Part shown: positions 34,878 to 43,391 of the stretch, piece by piece
Layout of the letters: each line of letters starts with the position of its first letter
Position numbering within the stretch: position 1 is the first letter of the stretch
The notes under the pieces: generated by a model
Seen by the model: only the letters and a program-made list of their open reading frames with translations
Told to the model about the DNA's origin: nothing
The model's database searches: none
Origin: Streptomyces europaeiscabiei
GTDB lineage: Bacteria; Actinomycetota; Actinomycetes; Streptomycetales; Streptomycetaceae
DNA: 64,000 bases
Assembly (NCBI RefSeq): GCF_036346855.1
Contig: NZ_CP107841.1
Coordinates: forward strand, 3,972,001-4,036,000
Direction of reading: 5' to 3'
Translations under genes and position numbers: made by a program

Positions 34878-35354
34878 ATGGACACGTCATGGTGGTGGGC
34901 GCTCGCGGCGGTGGTGTTGCTGGCGCTGATCGCTTCGGTCGTCGACGGGTGGGGACGGTCGCGGCGGCCGCCGCGGCGATCGGGGCGGCCGGGTGGGCGG
35001 ACACGGCCGCCGGGGCGCTCCGAGCGGGTGCGCGGGCCCGTGCCGGGGCCCCGGCCCGCCGAGATCTGGTGGGCGAGCGTGCCCTTCGAGGACGGGCCCG
35101 GTGGCAAGGACCGGCCCTGCCTGGTGCTGGCCGTGCGCGGGGACCGTGCTCGGGTCGCCAAGATCACCAGTCGGTACCGTGACGAGCGCCCCGGGGTGAT
35201 TCCCCTGCCCCCGGGCACCGTGGGCGACAGCCGGGGGCGGCCCAGCTTTCTGGAGACGGGCGAGCTGCGTGAGGTGCCGGTCCGGGACTTCCGGCGGAAG
35301 GCCGGCGTGGCGGATCCGATCCTGTGGGACCAGGTCCGCCACCTTTCGAACTGA
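34878..35354 (+). CDS. Membrane-anchored PemK/MazF-like protein
   Basis: A 158-aa protein. Residues 5-24 form one transmembrane helix (WWALAAVVLLALIASVV), followed by a Pro/Arg-rich linker. Residues about 58-155 resemble a PemK/MazF beta-barrel: RPAEIWWASVPFEDGPGGKDRPCLVLAV, then KITSRYRDERPGVIPLPPGT. The PGGKDRPCLVL segment corresponds to the loop region of MazF-type mRNA interferases. No antitoxin gene adjoins. The anchored layout recurs in Streptomyces and its RNase activity is untested as far as I know. The start is ATG 34878, with no strong ribosome-binding site. Confidence 0.75.
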   Translation: MDTSWWWALAAVVLLALIASVVDGWGRSRRPPRRSGRPGGRTRPPGRSERVRGPVPGPRPAEIWWASVPFEDGPGGKDRPCLVLAVRGDRARVAKITSRYRDERPGVIPLPPGTVGDSRGRPSFLETGELREVPVRDFRRKAGVADPILWDQVRHLSN

Positions 35355-35360
35355 CGGGGA

Positions 35361-35608
35361 CTTTTCTCGCCCGCGCCGCCCCTACCCGTCCCATCCCCAG
35401 GGGCTGCGCCCCTTCGACCCCCACGGCGCGGGTCCGGTGGGGGCTGGTCGCGCCCTGAAAAGCAGGGGGCGCAGCCCCTGCTTTTCAGGGGCGCGGGGAA
35501 CTGCGCGAGAAGCCCCATTCACCCGCACCCGACAACGAACCCCTCGGGGTCGAGGGGGCAGCGCCCCTGGAGGATGGGACGGGTAGGGGCGGCGGGGGCG
35601 AGGAAAGG
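35361..35608. repeat. Nested inverted repeat containing REP-like copy C
   Basis: An outer imperfect inverted repeat of about 60 bp per arm (35363-35422 and 35546-35606; both arms contain GCCCCTACCCGTCCCATCC or its complement) encloses both orientations of the REP-like core (GGTGGGGGCTGGTCGCG near 35437 and CAGGGGCGCGGGGAACTG at 35486). At its centre is a 16-bp perfect hairpin (35453-35468 with 35475-35490). It lies exactly between the convergent PemK-like and cysM genes and should act as a two-way terminator. Confidence 0.9.
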
Positions 35609-35619
35609 TCTGCGTGGCC

Positions 35620-36576
<957 letters not shown>

Positions 36577-36855
36577 TCAGGCCATGCCGCCGGCTACCGC
36601 CGGCAGGATGGTCACGTTGTCGCCGTCGGACAGCTTGGTGTTGATGCCCTCCAGGAAGCGGACGTCCTCGTCGTTCAGGTACACGTTGACGAAGCGGCGC
36701 AGTTCACCGCCGTCGACGATGCGGGCGTGGATGCCCGTGTGACGGGTTTCGAGGTCGGTGAACAGGTCGGCGAGGGTGGCACCGGCACCCTCCACCGCCT
36801 TCTGACCGTCGGTGTACTGGCGGAGGATGGTGGGGATGCGGACCTCGATGGCCAT
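36577..36855 (-). CDS. cysO: Ubiquitin-like sulfur carrier CysO (MoaD/ThiS family)
   Basis: A 92-aa beta-grasp protein that carries sulfur as a C-terminal thiocarboxylate to CysM. IPTILRQYTDGQK, FVNVYLNDEDVRFLEG and the terminal SDGDNVTILPAVAGG match M. tuberculosis CysO almost position for position. Here two extra residues, Met-Ala, follow the Gly-Gly, so the carrier must be trimmed before activation. AGGAG lies about 10 nt before the ATG. It is co-transcribed with cysM and preceded by a cysteine leader ORF. Confidence 0.93.
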   Translation of the reverse strand: MAIEVRIPTILRQYTDGQKAVEGAGATLADLFTDLETRHTGIHARIVDGGELRRFVNVYLNDEDVRFLEGINTKLSDGDNVTILPAVAGGMA

Positions 36856-36969
36856 GGGGTGCGGCTCCTGTCGAAAGTGGTCGGGTCGGTTGCGCGCGGC
36901 AGCGCGAAGTGCGTGGTCACACGGGTGTCGGCGCCGCGGCTCACGGCCGTACGGCGGCAGGGGTAGGCG

Positions 36970-37065
36970 TCAACAGATGGCGCTGGCAAGCCTGCACAGG
37001 TCGACGTGCAGCCGCGCCACGAGCAGTACGCCCGGCGTCTTCTCGCTCACGTCGTCACAAACCAT
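36970..37065 (-). CDS. Cysteine-containing leader peptide upstream of cysO
   Basis: A 31-codon ORF starting at ATG 37065 and ending LLVARLHVDLCRLASAIC. The VDLCR core with a terminal Cys is the signature of the putative leader peptides that precede cysteine and sulfur-assimilation genes in Streptomyces and other actinobacteria. Cysteine codons at positions 3, 24 and 31 would make ribosomes stall when charged Cys-tRNA is scarce. The 114-nt stretch between its stop and cysO contains short inverted repeats (for example GCCGTACGGC). Control by ribosome-mediated attenuation is the likely role; it is inferred. Confidence 0.8.
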   Translation of the reverse strand: MVCDDVSEKTPGVLLVARLHVDLCRLASAIC

Positions 37066-37166
37066 GCGCACATCGTATCGATTCCCGGTCCGGGTCCCGG
37101 AATGTGATCCCACATGCCGGACTGATCCGGGCCGGGGAATGAGACCGCGCACTTCGGCGACGAGCA

Positions 37167-38237
37167 TCAGGCCGACCGCCGTACGACCAGCCGCGTCGGT
37201 GTGACCACGGAGGACAGGGAGTGCCCGGCCGCCGGAGCCTCTGCGTCCGCCTGCTCCTCCGTGCGGCTGAACAGCAGCCGGGCCATCAGCCGGCCCATGC
37301 CCTCGATGTCCTGGTGGACGGTGGTGAGCGGCGGGTCGGTGTGCTCGGCGATGGGCGCGAGGTCGTCGAAGCCGACGACGGCCACGTCGTCCGGCACCCG
37401 GCGTCCGCGCTCGCGCAGCACCTGGAGCGCGCCGGAGGCCATGAGGTCGGAGGCGACGAAGACGGCGTCCAGGTCGGGGCGGCGGTCGAGGAGCACGGCC
37501 ATGGCGTCGACGCCGCCCTGCCGGGTGTAGTCGGACTGTTCGACCAGGAGGGGCGGGGCGTCCGGCAGGACGTCCCGGTAGCCCTCCAGGCGGTCGAAGG
37601 CGGAGGCCTCCCGGTCGACCGGGCCGGTGATCGTCGCGACGCGTTCCCGGCCCAGCGAGACCAGATGGCGGACGGCCTCGCGGGCCCCGCCCCGGTTGTC
37701 GGCGTCGACGTACACGCGGTCGTGCACGGGTTCGCCCTCGCGGACCAGCGGCCGGCCGCCGAAGACTGCGGGCAGGCCGAGCTTGTCGATCATGCCGGGC
37801 AGCGGGTCGTCGGCGCGCAGGGAGAAGAGCAGGGCGCCGTCGACATGGCCGCCGCCCAGGAAGTCACCGACGCGCGGGTACTCCTCGGGCTCCTCCAGGA
37901 AGAGGAGGACGGGCTGGGCCCCGTGGGCGACCAGTTCCTTGCGGATGCCACGGAGGTGGAGGTCGAAGAAGGGATCGATGAAGAGCCGGTTCTGCGGCTG
38001 GCTCGCGACGACGGCGATGGCGTTGTTGCGGCGGGTGACCAGCTGGCGGGCAGCGGAGTTCGGCACGTAGCCCAGTTCGGCGATGACCTCCCTGACCCGT
38101 TCGACGACCACCGCGCGCACCCTGTCCTCGCCGTTGATCACCCGCGACACGGTGGACTTGGACACTCCCGAGCCGCGTGCCACGTCGTCGAGCGTGGGGC
38201 GCCGACCGGGCAGTCGTCGCGTCTGTCGAGTCAACAC
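37167..38237 (-). CDS. LacI-family transcriptional regulator
   Basis: A 356-aa repressor. The HTH region reads PTLDDVARGSGVSKSTVSRVING (14-36), with the hinge helix ELGYVPNSAARQLVTRR. The periplasmic-binding-protein-like domain follows, including the conserved AVVGFDDLAPIAEHTDPPLTTVHQD. The effector is probably a sugar but no sugar operon adjoins, so its targets are elsewhere or itself. The start is GTG. It splits the usual mec-cysO neighbourhood. Confidence 0.9.
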   Translation of the reverse strand: MLTRQTRRLPGRRPTLDDVARGSGVSKSTVSRVINGEDRVRAVVVERVREVIAELGYVPNSAARQLVTRRNNAIAVVASQPQNRLFIDPFFDLHLRGIRKELVAHGAQPVLLFLEEPEEYPRVGDFLGGGHVDGALLFSLRADDPLPGMIDKLGLPAVFGGRPLVREGEPVHDRVYVDADNRGGAREAVRHLVSLGRERVATITGPVDREASAFDRLEGYRDVLPDAPPLLVEQSDYTRQGGVDAMAVLLDRRPDLDAVFVASDLMASGALQVLRERGRRVPDDVAVVGFDDLAPIAEHTDPPLTTVHQDIEGMGRLMARLLFSRTEEQADAEAPAAGHSLSSVVTPTRLVVRRSA

Positions 38238-38254
38238 CGTCTCCGTCGAGGGCC

Positions 38255-38297
38255 GTTGTGTGCGTGCGCGTGCGTACGCGTGCGTGCGTACACCGTA
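38255..38297. repeat. GTGCGTGCGC-type alternating repeat
   Basis: An alternating purine-pyrimidine stretch (TGTGTGCGTGCGCGTGCGTA and onward) lies upstream of the LacI gene. Such sequence can adopt Z-DNA. Confidence 0.7.
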
Positions 38298-38323
38298 GCC
38301 GTGAATTCCGCCCCACCGTCGGT

Positions 38324-38746
38324 TCAGTACGCCTCCACGATCCGCACCTCCTCCTCGGTCACCTCACCCTCGACGATCTTGAAGGAGCGGAACTGGAACT
38401 CGCCGAGGCCGTCGGTGTCGGCGGTCGAGACGAGGACGTAGTGGGCGCCGGGCTCGTTGGCGTAGGAGATGTCCGTGCGGGAGGGGTGGGCCTCGGTGGC
38501 GGTGTGGGAGTGGTAGATGACCACCGGCTCCTCGTCGCGGTCGTCCATCTCGCGGTAGAGCTTGAGCAGGTCGCCCGAGTCGAACTCGTAGAACGTGGGC
38601 GACATGGCCGCGTTCAGCATCGGGATGAAGCGTTCGGGCCGGCCCGAACCCTCCGGTCCCGCGATGACGCCGCACGCCTCGTCGGGGTGGTCCTTGCGCG
38701 CGTGGGCGACGATCTGGTCGACGAGAGTCTGGGTGATGGTCAGCAT
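38324..38746 (-). CDS. mec: Mec-type JAMM metallopeptidase (M67; CysO-cysteine hydrolase)
   Basis: A 140-aa JAB1/MPN domain protein. The JAMM motif is intact: Glu in DEACGVIAG, then YHSHTATEAHPSRTD, which is His-Ser-His followed by seven residues, Ser, two residues and Asp. In M. tuberculosis Mec releases cysteine from the CysO-cysteine adduct made by CysM. The same enzyme may also remove the two residues after Gly-Gly on this CysO. The ATG at 38746 gives the family length; a TTG at 38764 is possible. A strong hairpin lies 20 nt upstream. Confidence 0.9.
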   Translation of the reverse strand: MLTITQTLVDQIVAHARKDHPDEACGVIAGPEGSGRPERFIPMLNAAMSPTFYEFDSGDLLKLYREMDDRDEEPVVIYHSHTATEAHPSRTDISYANEPGAHYVLVSTADTDGLGEFQFRSFKIVEGEVTEEEVRIVEAY

Positions 38747-38766
38747 GGTCGCCAGGATAAGCAACG

Positions 38767-38803
38767 GGGCCGCTCCGTACCGGGGGGTGGTACGGAGCGG
38801 CCC
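38767..38803 (-). terminator. Terminator of the amino-acid permease gene
   Basis: A 15-bp perfect stem (GGGCCGCTCCGTACC, 38767-38781, with 38789-38803) and 7-nt loop lies between the permease stop and the mec start on the same strand. The mec promoter must overlap or follow it, so mec may be leaderless or read through. Confidence 0.85.
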
Positions 38804-38823
38804 ACATGCTGGGCGAAGGAGCC

Positions 38824-40269
38824 TCAGCCGACCTTCTCGAAGTCCGTCTCGCGGCGGTCCGTGACCTCCGGGCTGCGGGACTTCAGCACGGCCCAGCCGA
38901 TGCCGAGGGCCGCCGCCCAGCCGGCCATGACGTAGAGGCTGACGCGGGCCTCGTGGTCGTAGGCGATGAGGCAGGTGACGAAGAGCAGGAAGACGATGGC
39001 GATCCAGCTGCCCACCGCGCCGCCCGGTGCCGGGAAGGAGGAGGCGGGCAGTCGGCCGGCGTCGACCGCGCGGCGGTAGCGGACGTGGCTGAACAGGATC
39101 ATCAGCCAGGTCCAGATACCGGCGCCGGTGGCGACGGAGACGACGTACTCGAAGGCCTTGTCCGGGACGATGTAGTTCAGGACGACGCCGATGCCCATGA
39201 AGAGCACGGAGACGCCGATGGCGAACGCCGGTGTCTTGGTGACGGACAGCTTGTTGAAGGCCTTGGGGGCCTCACCGCTGTCGGCCAGGGTGCGCAGCAT
39301 GCGGCCCGTGGAGTACATGCCGGAGTTGCAGGAGGACAGGGCCGCGGTCAGGACCACGAAGTTGACGATCGCGGCGCCCGCCGGGATGCCGATCTTCGCG
39401 AAGGCCGCGACGAAGGGGCTCACACCGGGTGCGAACTCGGTCCACTTCACCACGCACAGGATGACGGTGAGGGCACCGACGTAGAAGAGGGCGATGCGCC
39501 AGGGCAGGGTGTTGATCGCCTTGGGGAGGGTCTTCTCCGGGTTCTCGGACTCACCGGCCGTGACACCGACCAGCTCGACGGCGAGGTAGGCGAACATCAC
39601 GCCCTGCAGGGTCATCAGGGAGGAGCCGATGCCCTTGGGGAAGAAGCCGTCGTAGGCCCAGAGGTTGGAGACGGCGGCGGTGTCGCCCGCCGCGCTGAAG
39701 CCGAAGGTGAGGACGCCGAGGCCGATCACGATCATGCCGATGATCGCGGTGACCTTGATCATCGAGAACCAGAACTCGATCTCGCCGAACAGCTTCACCG
39801 AGATCAGGTTCGCCACGAAGAGGATGACCAGGAAGACCAGGGCCGAGACCCACTGCGGGACGTCCGGGAACCAGTAGTTGATGTAGATCGCGGCGGCGGT
39901 CAGCTCCGCCATGCCGGTGACGACCCACAGCAGCCAGTACGTCCAGCCGGTGAAATAGCCGAAGAACGGGCCGAGGAACTCACGGGAGTACTCCGCGAAG
40001 GAGCCCGAGACGGGGCGGTAGAGCAGCAGCTCGCCGAGTGCCCGCATGATGAAGAAGATGATGACGCCGGCGAGGGCGTACATCAGGATGAGGCTCGGTC
40101 CCGCCTTGGCGATGTTCGCCCCGGCGTTGAGGAAGAGGCCGACGCCGATGGCGCCGCCGATCGCGATCATCTGGACCTGCCGGCTGCCGAGCCCGCGCTC
40201 GTACCCCTCTTCGGGTGCGTCGCCGCGCACGGCATCGTCGCCGTTCTTGTTGACCTGAGCGGAGGTCAT
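38824..40269 (-). CDS. Amino-acid permease (APC superfamily, GabP/AnsP type)
   Basis: A 481-aa transporter with 12 predicted transmembrane helices. The helix-1 motif MIAIGGAIGVGLFLNAG, the MRALGELLLYRPVSGSFAEYSREFLGPFFGYFTGW segment and the VTAGESENPEKTLPKAINTLPWRI loop identify the amino acid transporter family that includes GabP, AnsP and LysP. The exact substrate is not readable. The start is ATG 40269 with GGAGAAAGG about 10 nt upstream. A 200-nt leader with competing hairpins precedes it. Confidence 0.9.
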   Translation of the reverse strand: MTSAQVNKNGDDAVRGDAPEEGYERGLGSRQVQMIAIGGAIGVGLFLNAGANIAKAGPSLILMYALAGVIIFFIMRALGELLLYRPVSGSFAEYSREFLGPFFGYFTGWTYWLLWVVTGMAELTAAAIYINYWFPDVPQWVSALVFLVILFVANLISVKLFGEIEFWFSMIKVTAIIGMIVIGLGVLTFGFSAAGDTAAVSNLWAYDGFFPKGIGSSLMTLQGVMFAYLAVELVGVTAGESENPEKTLPKAINTLPWRIALFYVGALTVILCVVKWTEFAPGVSPFVAAFAKIGIPAGAAIVNFVVLTAALSSCNSGMYSTGRMLRTLADSGEAPKAFNKLSVTKTPAFAIGVSVLFMGIGVVLNYIVPDKAFEYVVSVATGAGIWTWLMILFSHVRYRRAVDAGRLPASSFPAPGGAVGSWIAIVFLLFVTCLIAYDHEARVSLYVMAGWAAALGIGWAVLKSRSPEVTDRRETDFEKVG

Positions 40270-40298
40270 GTGTTGGGCGCCTTTCTCCACGCTGGGCC

Positions 40299-40381
40299 GA
40301 TCCGGGCCGTTCGTCGACCCCGGATCGGGTTCCGATCCCCCCGGATGTGATGGAGCTGAGCGGGCTTCGCCAGCCCGCTCG
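40299..40381 (-). promoter_or_regulatory. Structured leader with competing hairpins upstream of the permease
   Basis: On the minus strand three helices are visible: GAGCGGGCT/AGCCCGCTC (40380-40358, 9 bp), GGATCGG/CCGATCC (40338-40322, 7 bp) and GATCCGGG/CCCGGATC (40326-40299, 8 bp). The last two share 40322-40326 and cannot coexist. The last one ends about 10 nt before the ribosome-binding site. The layout suggests an RNA switch; I cannot match it to a known class. Confidence 0.45.
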
Positions 40382-40729
40382 TCGCCTGGCCGGCGATGGC
40401 CGGCTCGGTGGCGCACCCGGCGGGACATGGGTGGCGTCCCTCGGGCGGTCGTGAAGATTTATCACGGCCGCAATAGTGATCCACTGGTCGTTTTGTGGCG
40501 CACAACACAGGGAGAAGCAGACAAAGAACACCCACAAGGGCATCCCTCACCGCCCTGGTGACACGATCGTTATCCGGATCTGAGTGTCCTCTGAGCGAAC
40601 GTGGAGCGTACGTGGAAGGACCATGGAGCGAACGTGCGGCTCACGTGCGACCGACGTGCGACCGACGTGCAGGGGACGTGAGGGGGGCGGAAAACTGGCG
40701 CCGGATTCCGGCATCAGGGCATCAGGGCA
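40382..40729. other. Upstream intergenic region with short direct repeats
   Basis: There is no gene here. An AT-richer stretch (40450-40500, TGAAGATTTATCACGGCCGC) is a plausible promoter zone. From 40595 to 40685 there are degenerate GACGTGCGACC and GCGAACGTG-type repeats. Confidence 0.5.
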
Positions 40730-40746
40730 TCAGGGCATCAGCGTGG
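40711..40746. repeat. 9-bp tandem repeat GCATCAGGG
   Basis: Three full copies and one altered copy of GCATCAGGG overlap the 3' end of the DUF2017 gene. Confidence 0.9.
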
Positions 40747-41332
40747 TGACGAGCGAGTCCTGGAGGCCGCCCAGCCACAGATACGCCATCACCATCGGCT
40801 TGCGCGGGTCCTCGTCCGGGAGGCGGTAGAGGAGGTCGGTGTCCTCCTCGTCGACGACGTCGAGCCGGGAGCCGATGGCCAGACGCAGGTCGTTGAGGCA
40901 GCCGAGCCAGTGCCGGGAGTCGTCCGCCGACAGCTTCAGCACGGCCCCGCCCTCACCGGTCGCGGCCAGCGCGTCCAGGGAGTGGATCACCGCGAGGGCC
41001 TTCTCGCGCTTGCCGGCCCGCAGGTCGTTCTCTGTGAAGCGGCGGAACTCCGAGGAGTACGCCCGCTGCTCCTCCGCCTCCCGGGCGCCCGGGGTGCCCT
41101 CGGGGTCGCTGTAGGCGTCCGGGAACAGCCGCAGCAGGACGGGATCCTTGGGCGGCTCGCTCGGGCCCTCGGCGAAGAGTTCGGCGAGCGGGTCGTCACC
41201 GGCCTCCTCGGCCGGACCCGGGCCGATCAGCTCCAGGAGCTGCACCGCCAGCGAGCGGATGATGGAGATCTCGACCTCGTCGAGCGCGACGGCCGCGCCG
41301 CCGCCGGGGAGCGATTCGAATTGTCCTGGCAT
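40730..41332 (-). CDS. aosR: DUF2017 protein (AosR-like)
   Basis: A 200-aa protein of the DUF2017 family: ALDEVEISIIRSLAVQLLELI near the N-terminus, DPVLLRLFPDAYSDPE in the middle and a terminal LYRLPDEDPRKPMVMAYLWLGGLQDSLV. The M. tuberculosis relative AosR (Rv1332) is reported as a redox-responsive regulator of the mec-cysO-cysM genes. Only one cysteine (in WLGCLNDL) is visible here, so a disulfide switch within one chain is not possible. It lies 12 nt downstream of clpS on the same strand, as in mycobacteria. Confidence 0.85.
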   Translation of the reverse strand: MPGQFESLPGGGAAVALDEVEISIIRSLAVQLLELIGPGPAEEAGDDPLAELFAEGPSEPPKDPVLLRLFPDAYSDPEGTPGAREAEEQRAYSSEFRRFTENDLRAGKREKALAVIHSLDALAATGEGGAVLKLSADDSRHWLGCLNDLRLAIGSRLDVVDEEDTDLLYRLPDEDPRKPMVMAYLWLGGLQDSLVTTLMP

Positions 41333-41343
41333 CAGGTGCGTCG

Positions 41344-41661
41344 CTACTTCCGGTCCTGCTGGAGGGTGGCCCACAGACCGTAGCCGTGCATGGCCTGTAC
41401 GTCGCGTTCCATCTCCTCGCGTGATCCGCTGGAGACGACCGCGCGGCCCTTGTGGTGGACGTCGAGCATGAGTTTGGTGGCCTTGTCCTTCGAGTACCCG
41501 AAGTACGCCTGGAAGACATACGTCACATAGCTCATGAGATTCACCGGATCGTTGTGGACGATCGTGACCCACGGAACGTCGGGTTCGGGTACGGCGAAGA
41601 CCTCCTCCGCCGACTCGGTCTTCTCGATCTCCAGGGGTACGGCTGCCGTCACATCGCCCAT
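41344..41661 (-). CDS. clpS: ATP-dependent Clp protease adaptor ClpS
   Basis: A 105-aa N-recognin that delivers N-degron substrates to ClpAP/ClpCP. The motif [21 protein letters not shown] contains the conserved substrate-pocket Asn-Asp, and [17 protein letters not shown] follows. Length fits the family. The ATG at 41661 is used; upstream codons in the open frame have no family similarity. It is divergent from pncB and forms an operon with DUF2017. Confidence 0.95.
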   Translation of the reverse strand: MGDVTAAVPLEIEKTESAEEVFAVPEPDVPWVTIVHNDPVNLMSYVTYVFQAYFGYSKDKATKLMLDVHHKGRAVVSSGSREEMERDVQAMHGYGLWATLQQDRK

Positions 41662-41772
41662 GCTGCCACCACAGGGGGGTGCCCGCACAAATGCAGGCCT
41701 CCGACCAGGGCACATGAGAAACGACCCCCCAGAAATCGTCAGATTGACGAGATGGGAGTACGATCCCTTGCC

Positions 41773-43101
41773 ATGAACACAGCGGACCTTGGTTTGCCGG
41801 TCGACGTCCCCTCGACCGCGCTCTTCACGGACCACTACGAACTCACGATGCTGCAGGCCGCGTTGAAAGCGGGTACGGCCGAGCGGCATTCGGTGTTCGA
41901 GGTCTTCACACGGCGGTTGCCGGAGGGACGTAGGTACGGCGTGGTGGCCGGCACCGGACGGGTGCTGGACGCGGTCGAGAACTTCCGCTTCGACCCGGGT
42001 GTCCTCGGCTTCCTGCGCGAGCGCTCCATCGTCGACGCGGAGACTCTCGACTGGCTCGCCGGCTACCGCTTCGGCGGAGACGTGTGGGGCTACCAGGAGG
42101 GCGAGGTGTACTTCCCGGGCTCGCCGATCATGCGGGTCGAGGGCACCTTCGCGGAGTGTGTCCTCCTGGAGACGGTGATCCTCTCCATCCTCAACCACGA
42201 CTCGGCGATCGCGGCCGCCGCCTCCCGGATGTCCAGCGCCGCCGGGGGGCGCCCGCTGATCGAGATGGGCGCCCGGCGCACGCACGAGCTGGCCGCCGTG
42301 GCCGCCTCGCGCGCCGCGTACGTCGGCGGTTTCACCTCCACCTCGGACCTGGCCGCCGGCTTCCGCTACGGCATCCCGACGGTCGGCACCAGCGCCCACG
42401 CCTTCACCCTGCTCCACGACCGCGAGCGGGACGCCTTCCAGGCCCAGGTGGACTCGCTGGGCCGGAACACCACGCTGCTCGTCGACACGTACGACGTCAC
42501 CGAGGCCGTACGGACCGCCGTGGAGATCGCCGGGCCCGAGCTGGGCGCCGTGCGCATCGACTCCGGCGACCTGCTCCTCGTCGCCCACCGGGTACGCCAG
42601 CAGCTGGACGAGCTGGGCGCGCGGGACACCCGGATCATCGTGACCTCGGACCTCGACGAGTACGCCATCGCCTCGCTGGCGGCGGCACCGGTGGACGCGT
42701 ACGGCGTCGGGACGCAGCTGGTGACCGGCTCCGGTCATCCCACCTGCTCGATGGTCTACAAGCTCGTCGCCAGGGCGGAGTCCGCGGACCCCACGGACCC
42801 GCTGGTGGCCGTGGCGAAGAAGTCCAGCGGCGGGAAGACGTCCGTGGGGGGCCGCAAGTGGGCGGCCCGGCGGCTGGACGAGCACGGCGTGGCCGAGGCC
42901 GAGGTCATCGGCACGGGACCGGTGCCCGACGATCTCCAGGAGCGCCAGCTCCTCGTTCATCTGGTCAAGGACGGCCGGGTCCTCTCCCGGGAGCCGCTGG
43001 ACGTCGTACGCGAGCGGCATGTGACCGCCCGTGCGAACCTGCCGCTGTCCGCGACACAGCTGTCGCGCGGGGAAGCCGTCATTCCGACGGAGTACGTCTG
43101 A
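41773..43101 (+). CDS. pncB: Nicotinate phosphoribosyltransferase
   Basis: A 442-aa NAD-salvage enzyme that converts nicotinate and PRPP to nicotinate mononucleotide. Family segments are [17 protein letters not shown] at the N-terminus, [47 protein letters not shown] and [12 protein letters not shown]. Length is normal. It is divergent from clpS, the same arrangement as pncB1-clpS in mycobacteria. pncA follows on the same strand after 290 bp. Confidence 0.95.
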   Translation: MNTADLGLPVDVPSTALFTDHYELTMLQAALKAGTAERHSVFEVFTRRLPEGRRYGVVAGTGRVLDAVENFRFDPGVLGFLRERSIVDAETLDWLAGYRFGGDVWGYQEGEVYFPGSPIMRVEGTFAECVLLETVILSILNHDSAIAAAASRMSSAAGGRPLIEMGARRTHELAAVAASRAAYVGGFTSTSDLAAGFRYGIPTVGTSAHAFTLLHDRERDAFQAQVDSLGRNTTLLVDTYDVTEAVRTAVEIAGPELGAVRIDSGDLLLVAHRVRQQLDELGARDTRIIVTSDLDEYAIASLAAAPVDAYGVGTQLVTGSGHPTCSMVYKLVARAESADPTDPLVAVAKKSSGGKTSVGGRKWAARRLDEHGVAEAEVIGTGPVPDDLQERQLLVHLVKDGRVLSREPLDVVRERHVTARANLPLSATQLSRGEAVIPTEYV

Positions 43102-43294
43102 GCCGCTCGGGTACGTGCAGGGTGTCGGGCGGGCGCACGCTGGGGTGCAGACCGGAGTGAACGTGTCCGGCGCGCCCTGCCGCGAGCCCCCCGAGCGCCC
43201 GCGTGTTCGGCCTGTGCTCCGGTGCGCGCACCGGGCGAGCGCCGGATGCCCCCTCCCGAACGGCTCTCGAAGTCTCTAGGCTCGGAAGTTCTCA

Positions 43295-43345
43295 GTTTCG
43301 AAGTCCAGCGTTTCGAAGTCCAGCGTTTCGAAGTCCAGCGTTTCG
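43295..43345. repeat. 15-bp tandem repeat between pncB and pncA
   Basis: GTTTCGAAGTCCAGC is repeated 3.4 times about 50 nt before the pncA start. Each copy contains the palindrome TTCGAA. It could be a repeat-type regulatory array or simply unstable DNA. Confidence 0.93.
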
Positions 43346-43391
43346 TGTCCCACCCACCCGAAGAACCGAAGAGTCTAAGGACACCGACACC

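Noticed and set aside
41662..43020. Upstream extension of clpS antisense to pncB
   Set aside because: The family N-terminus begins near 41661, and pncB motifs occupy the other strand.
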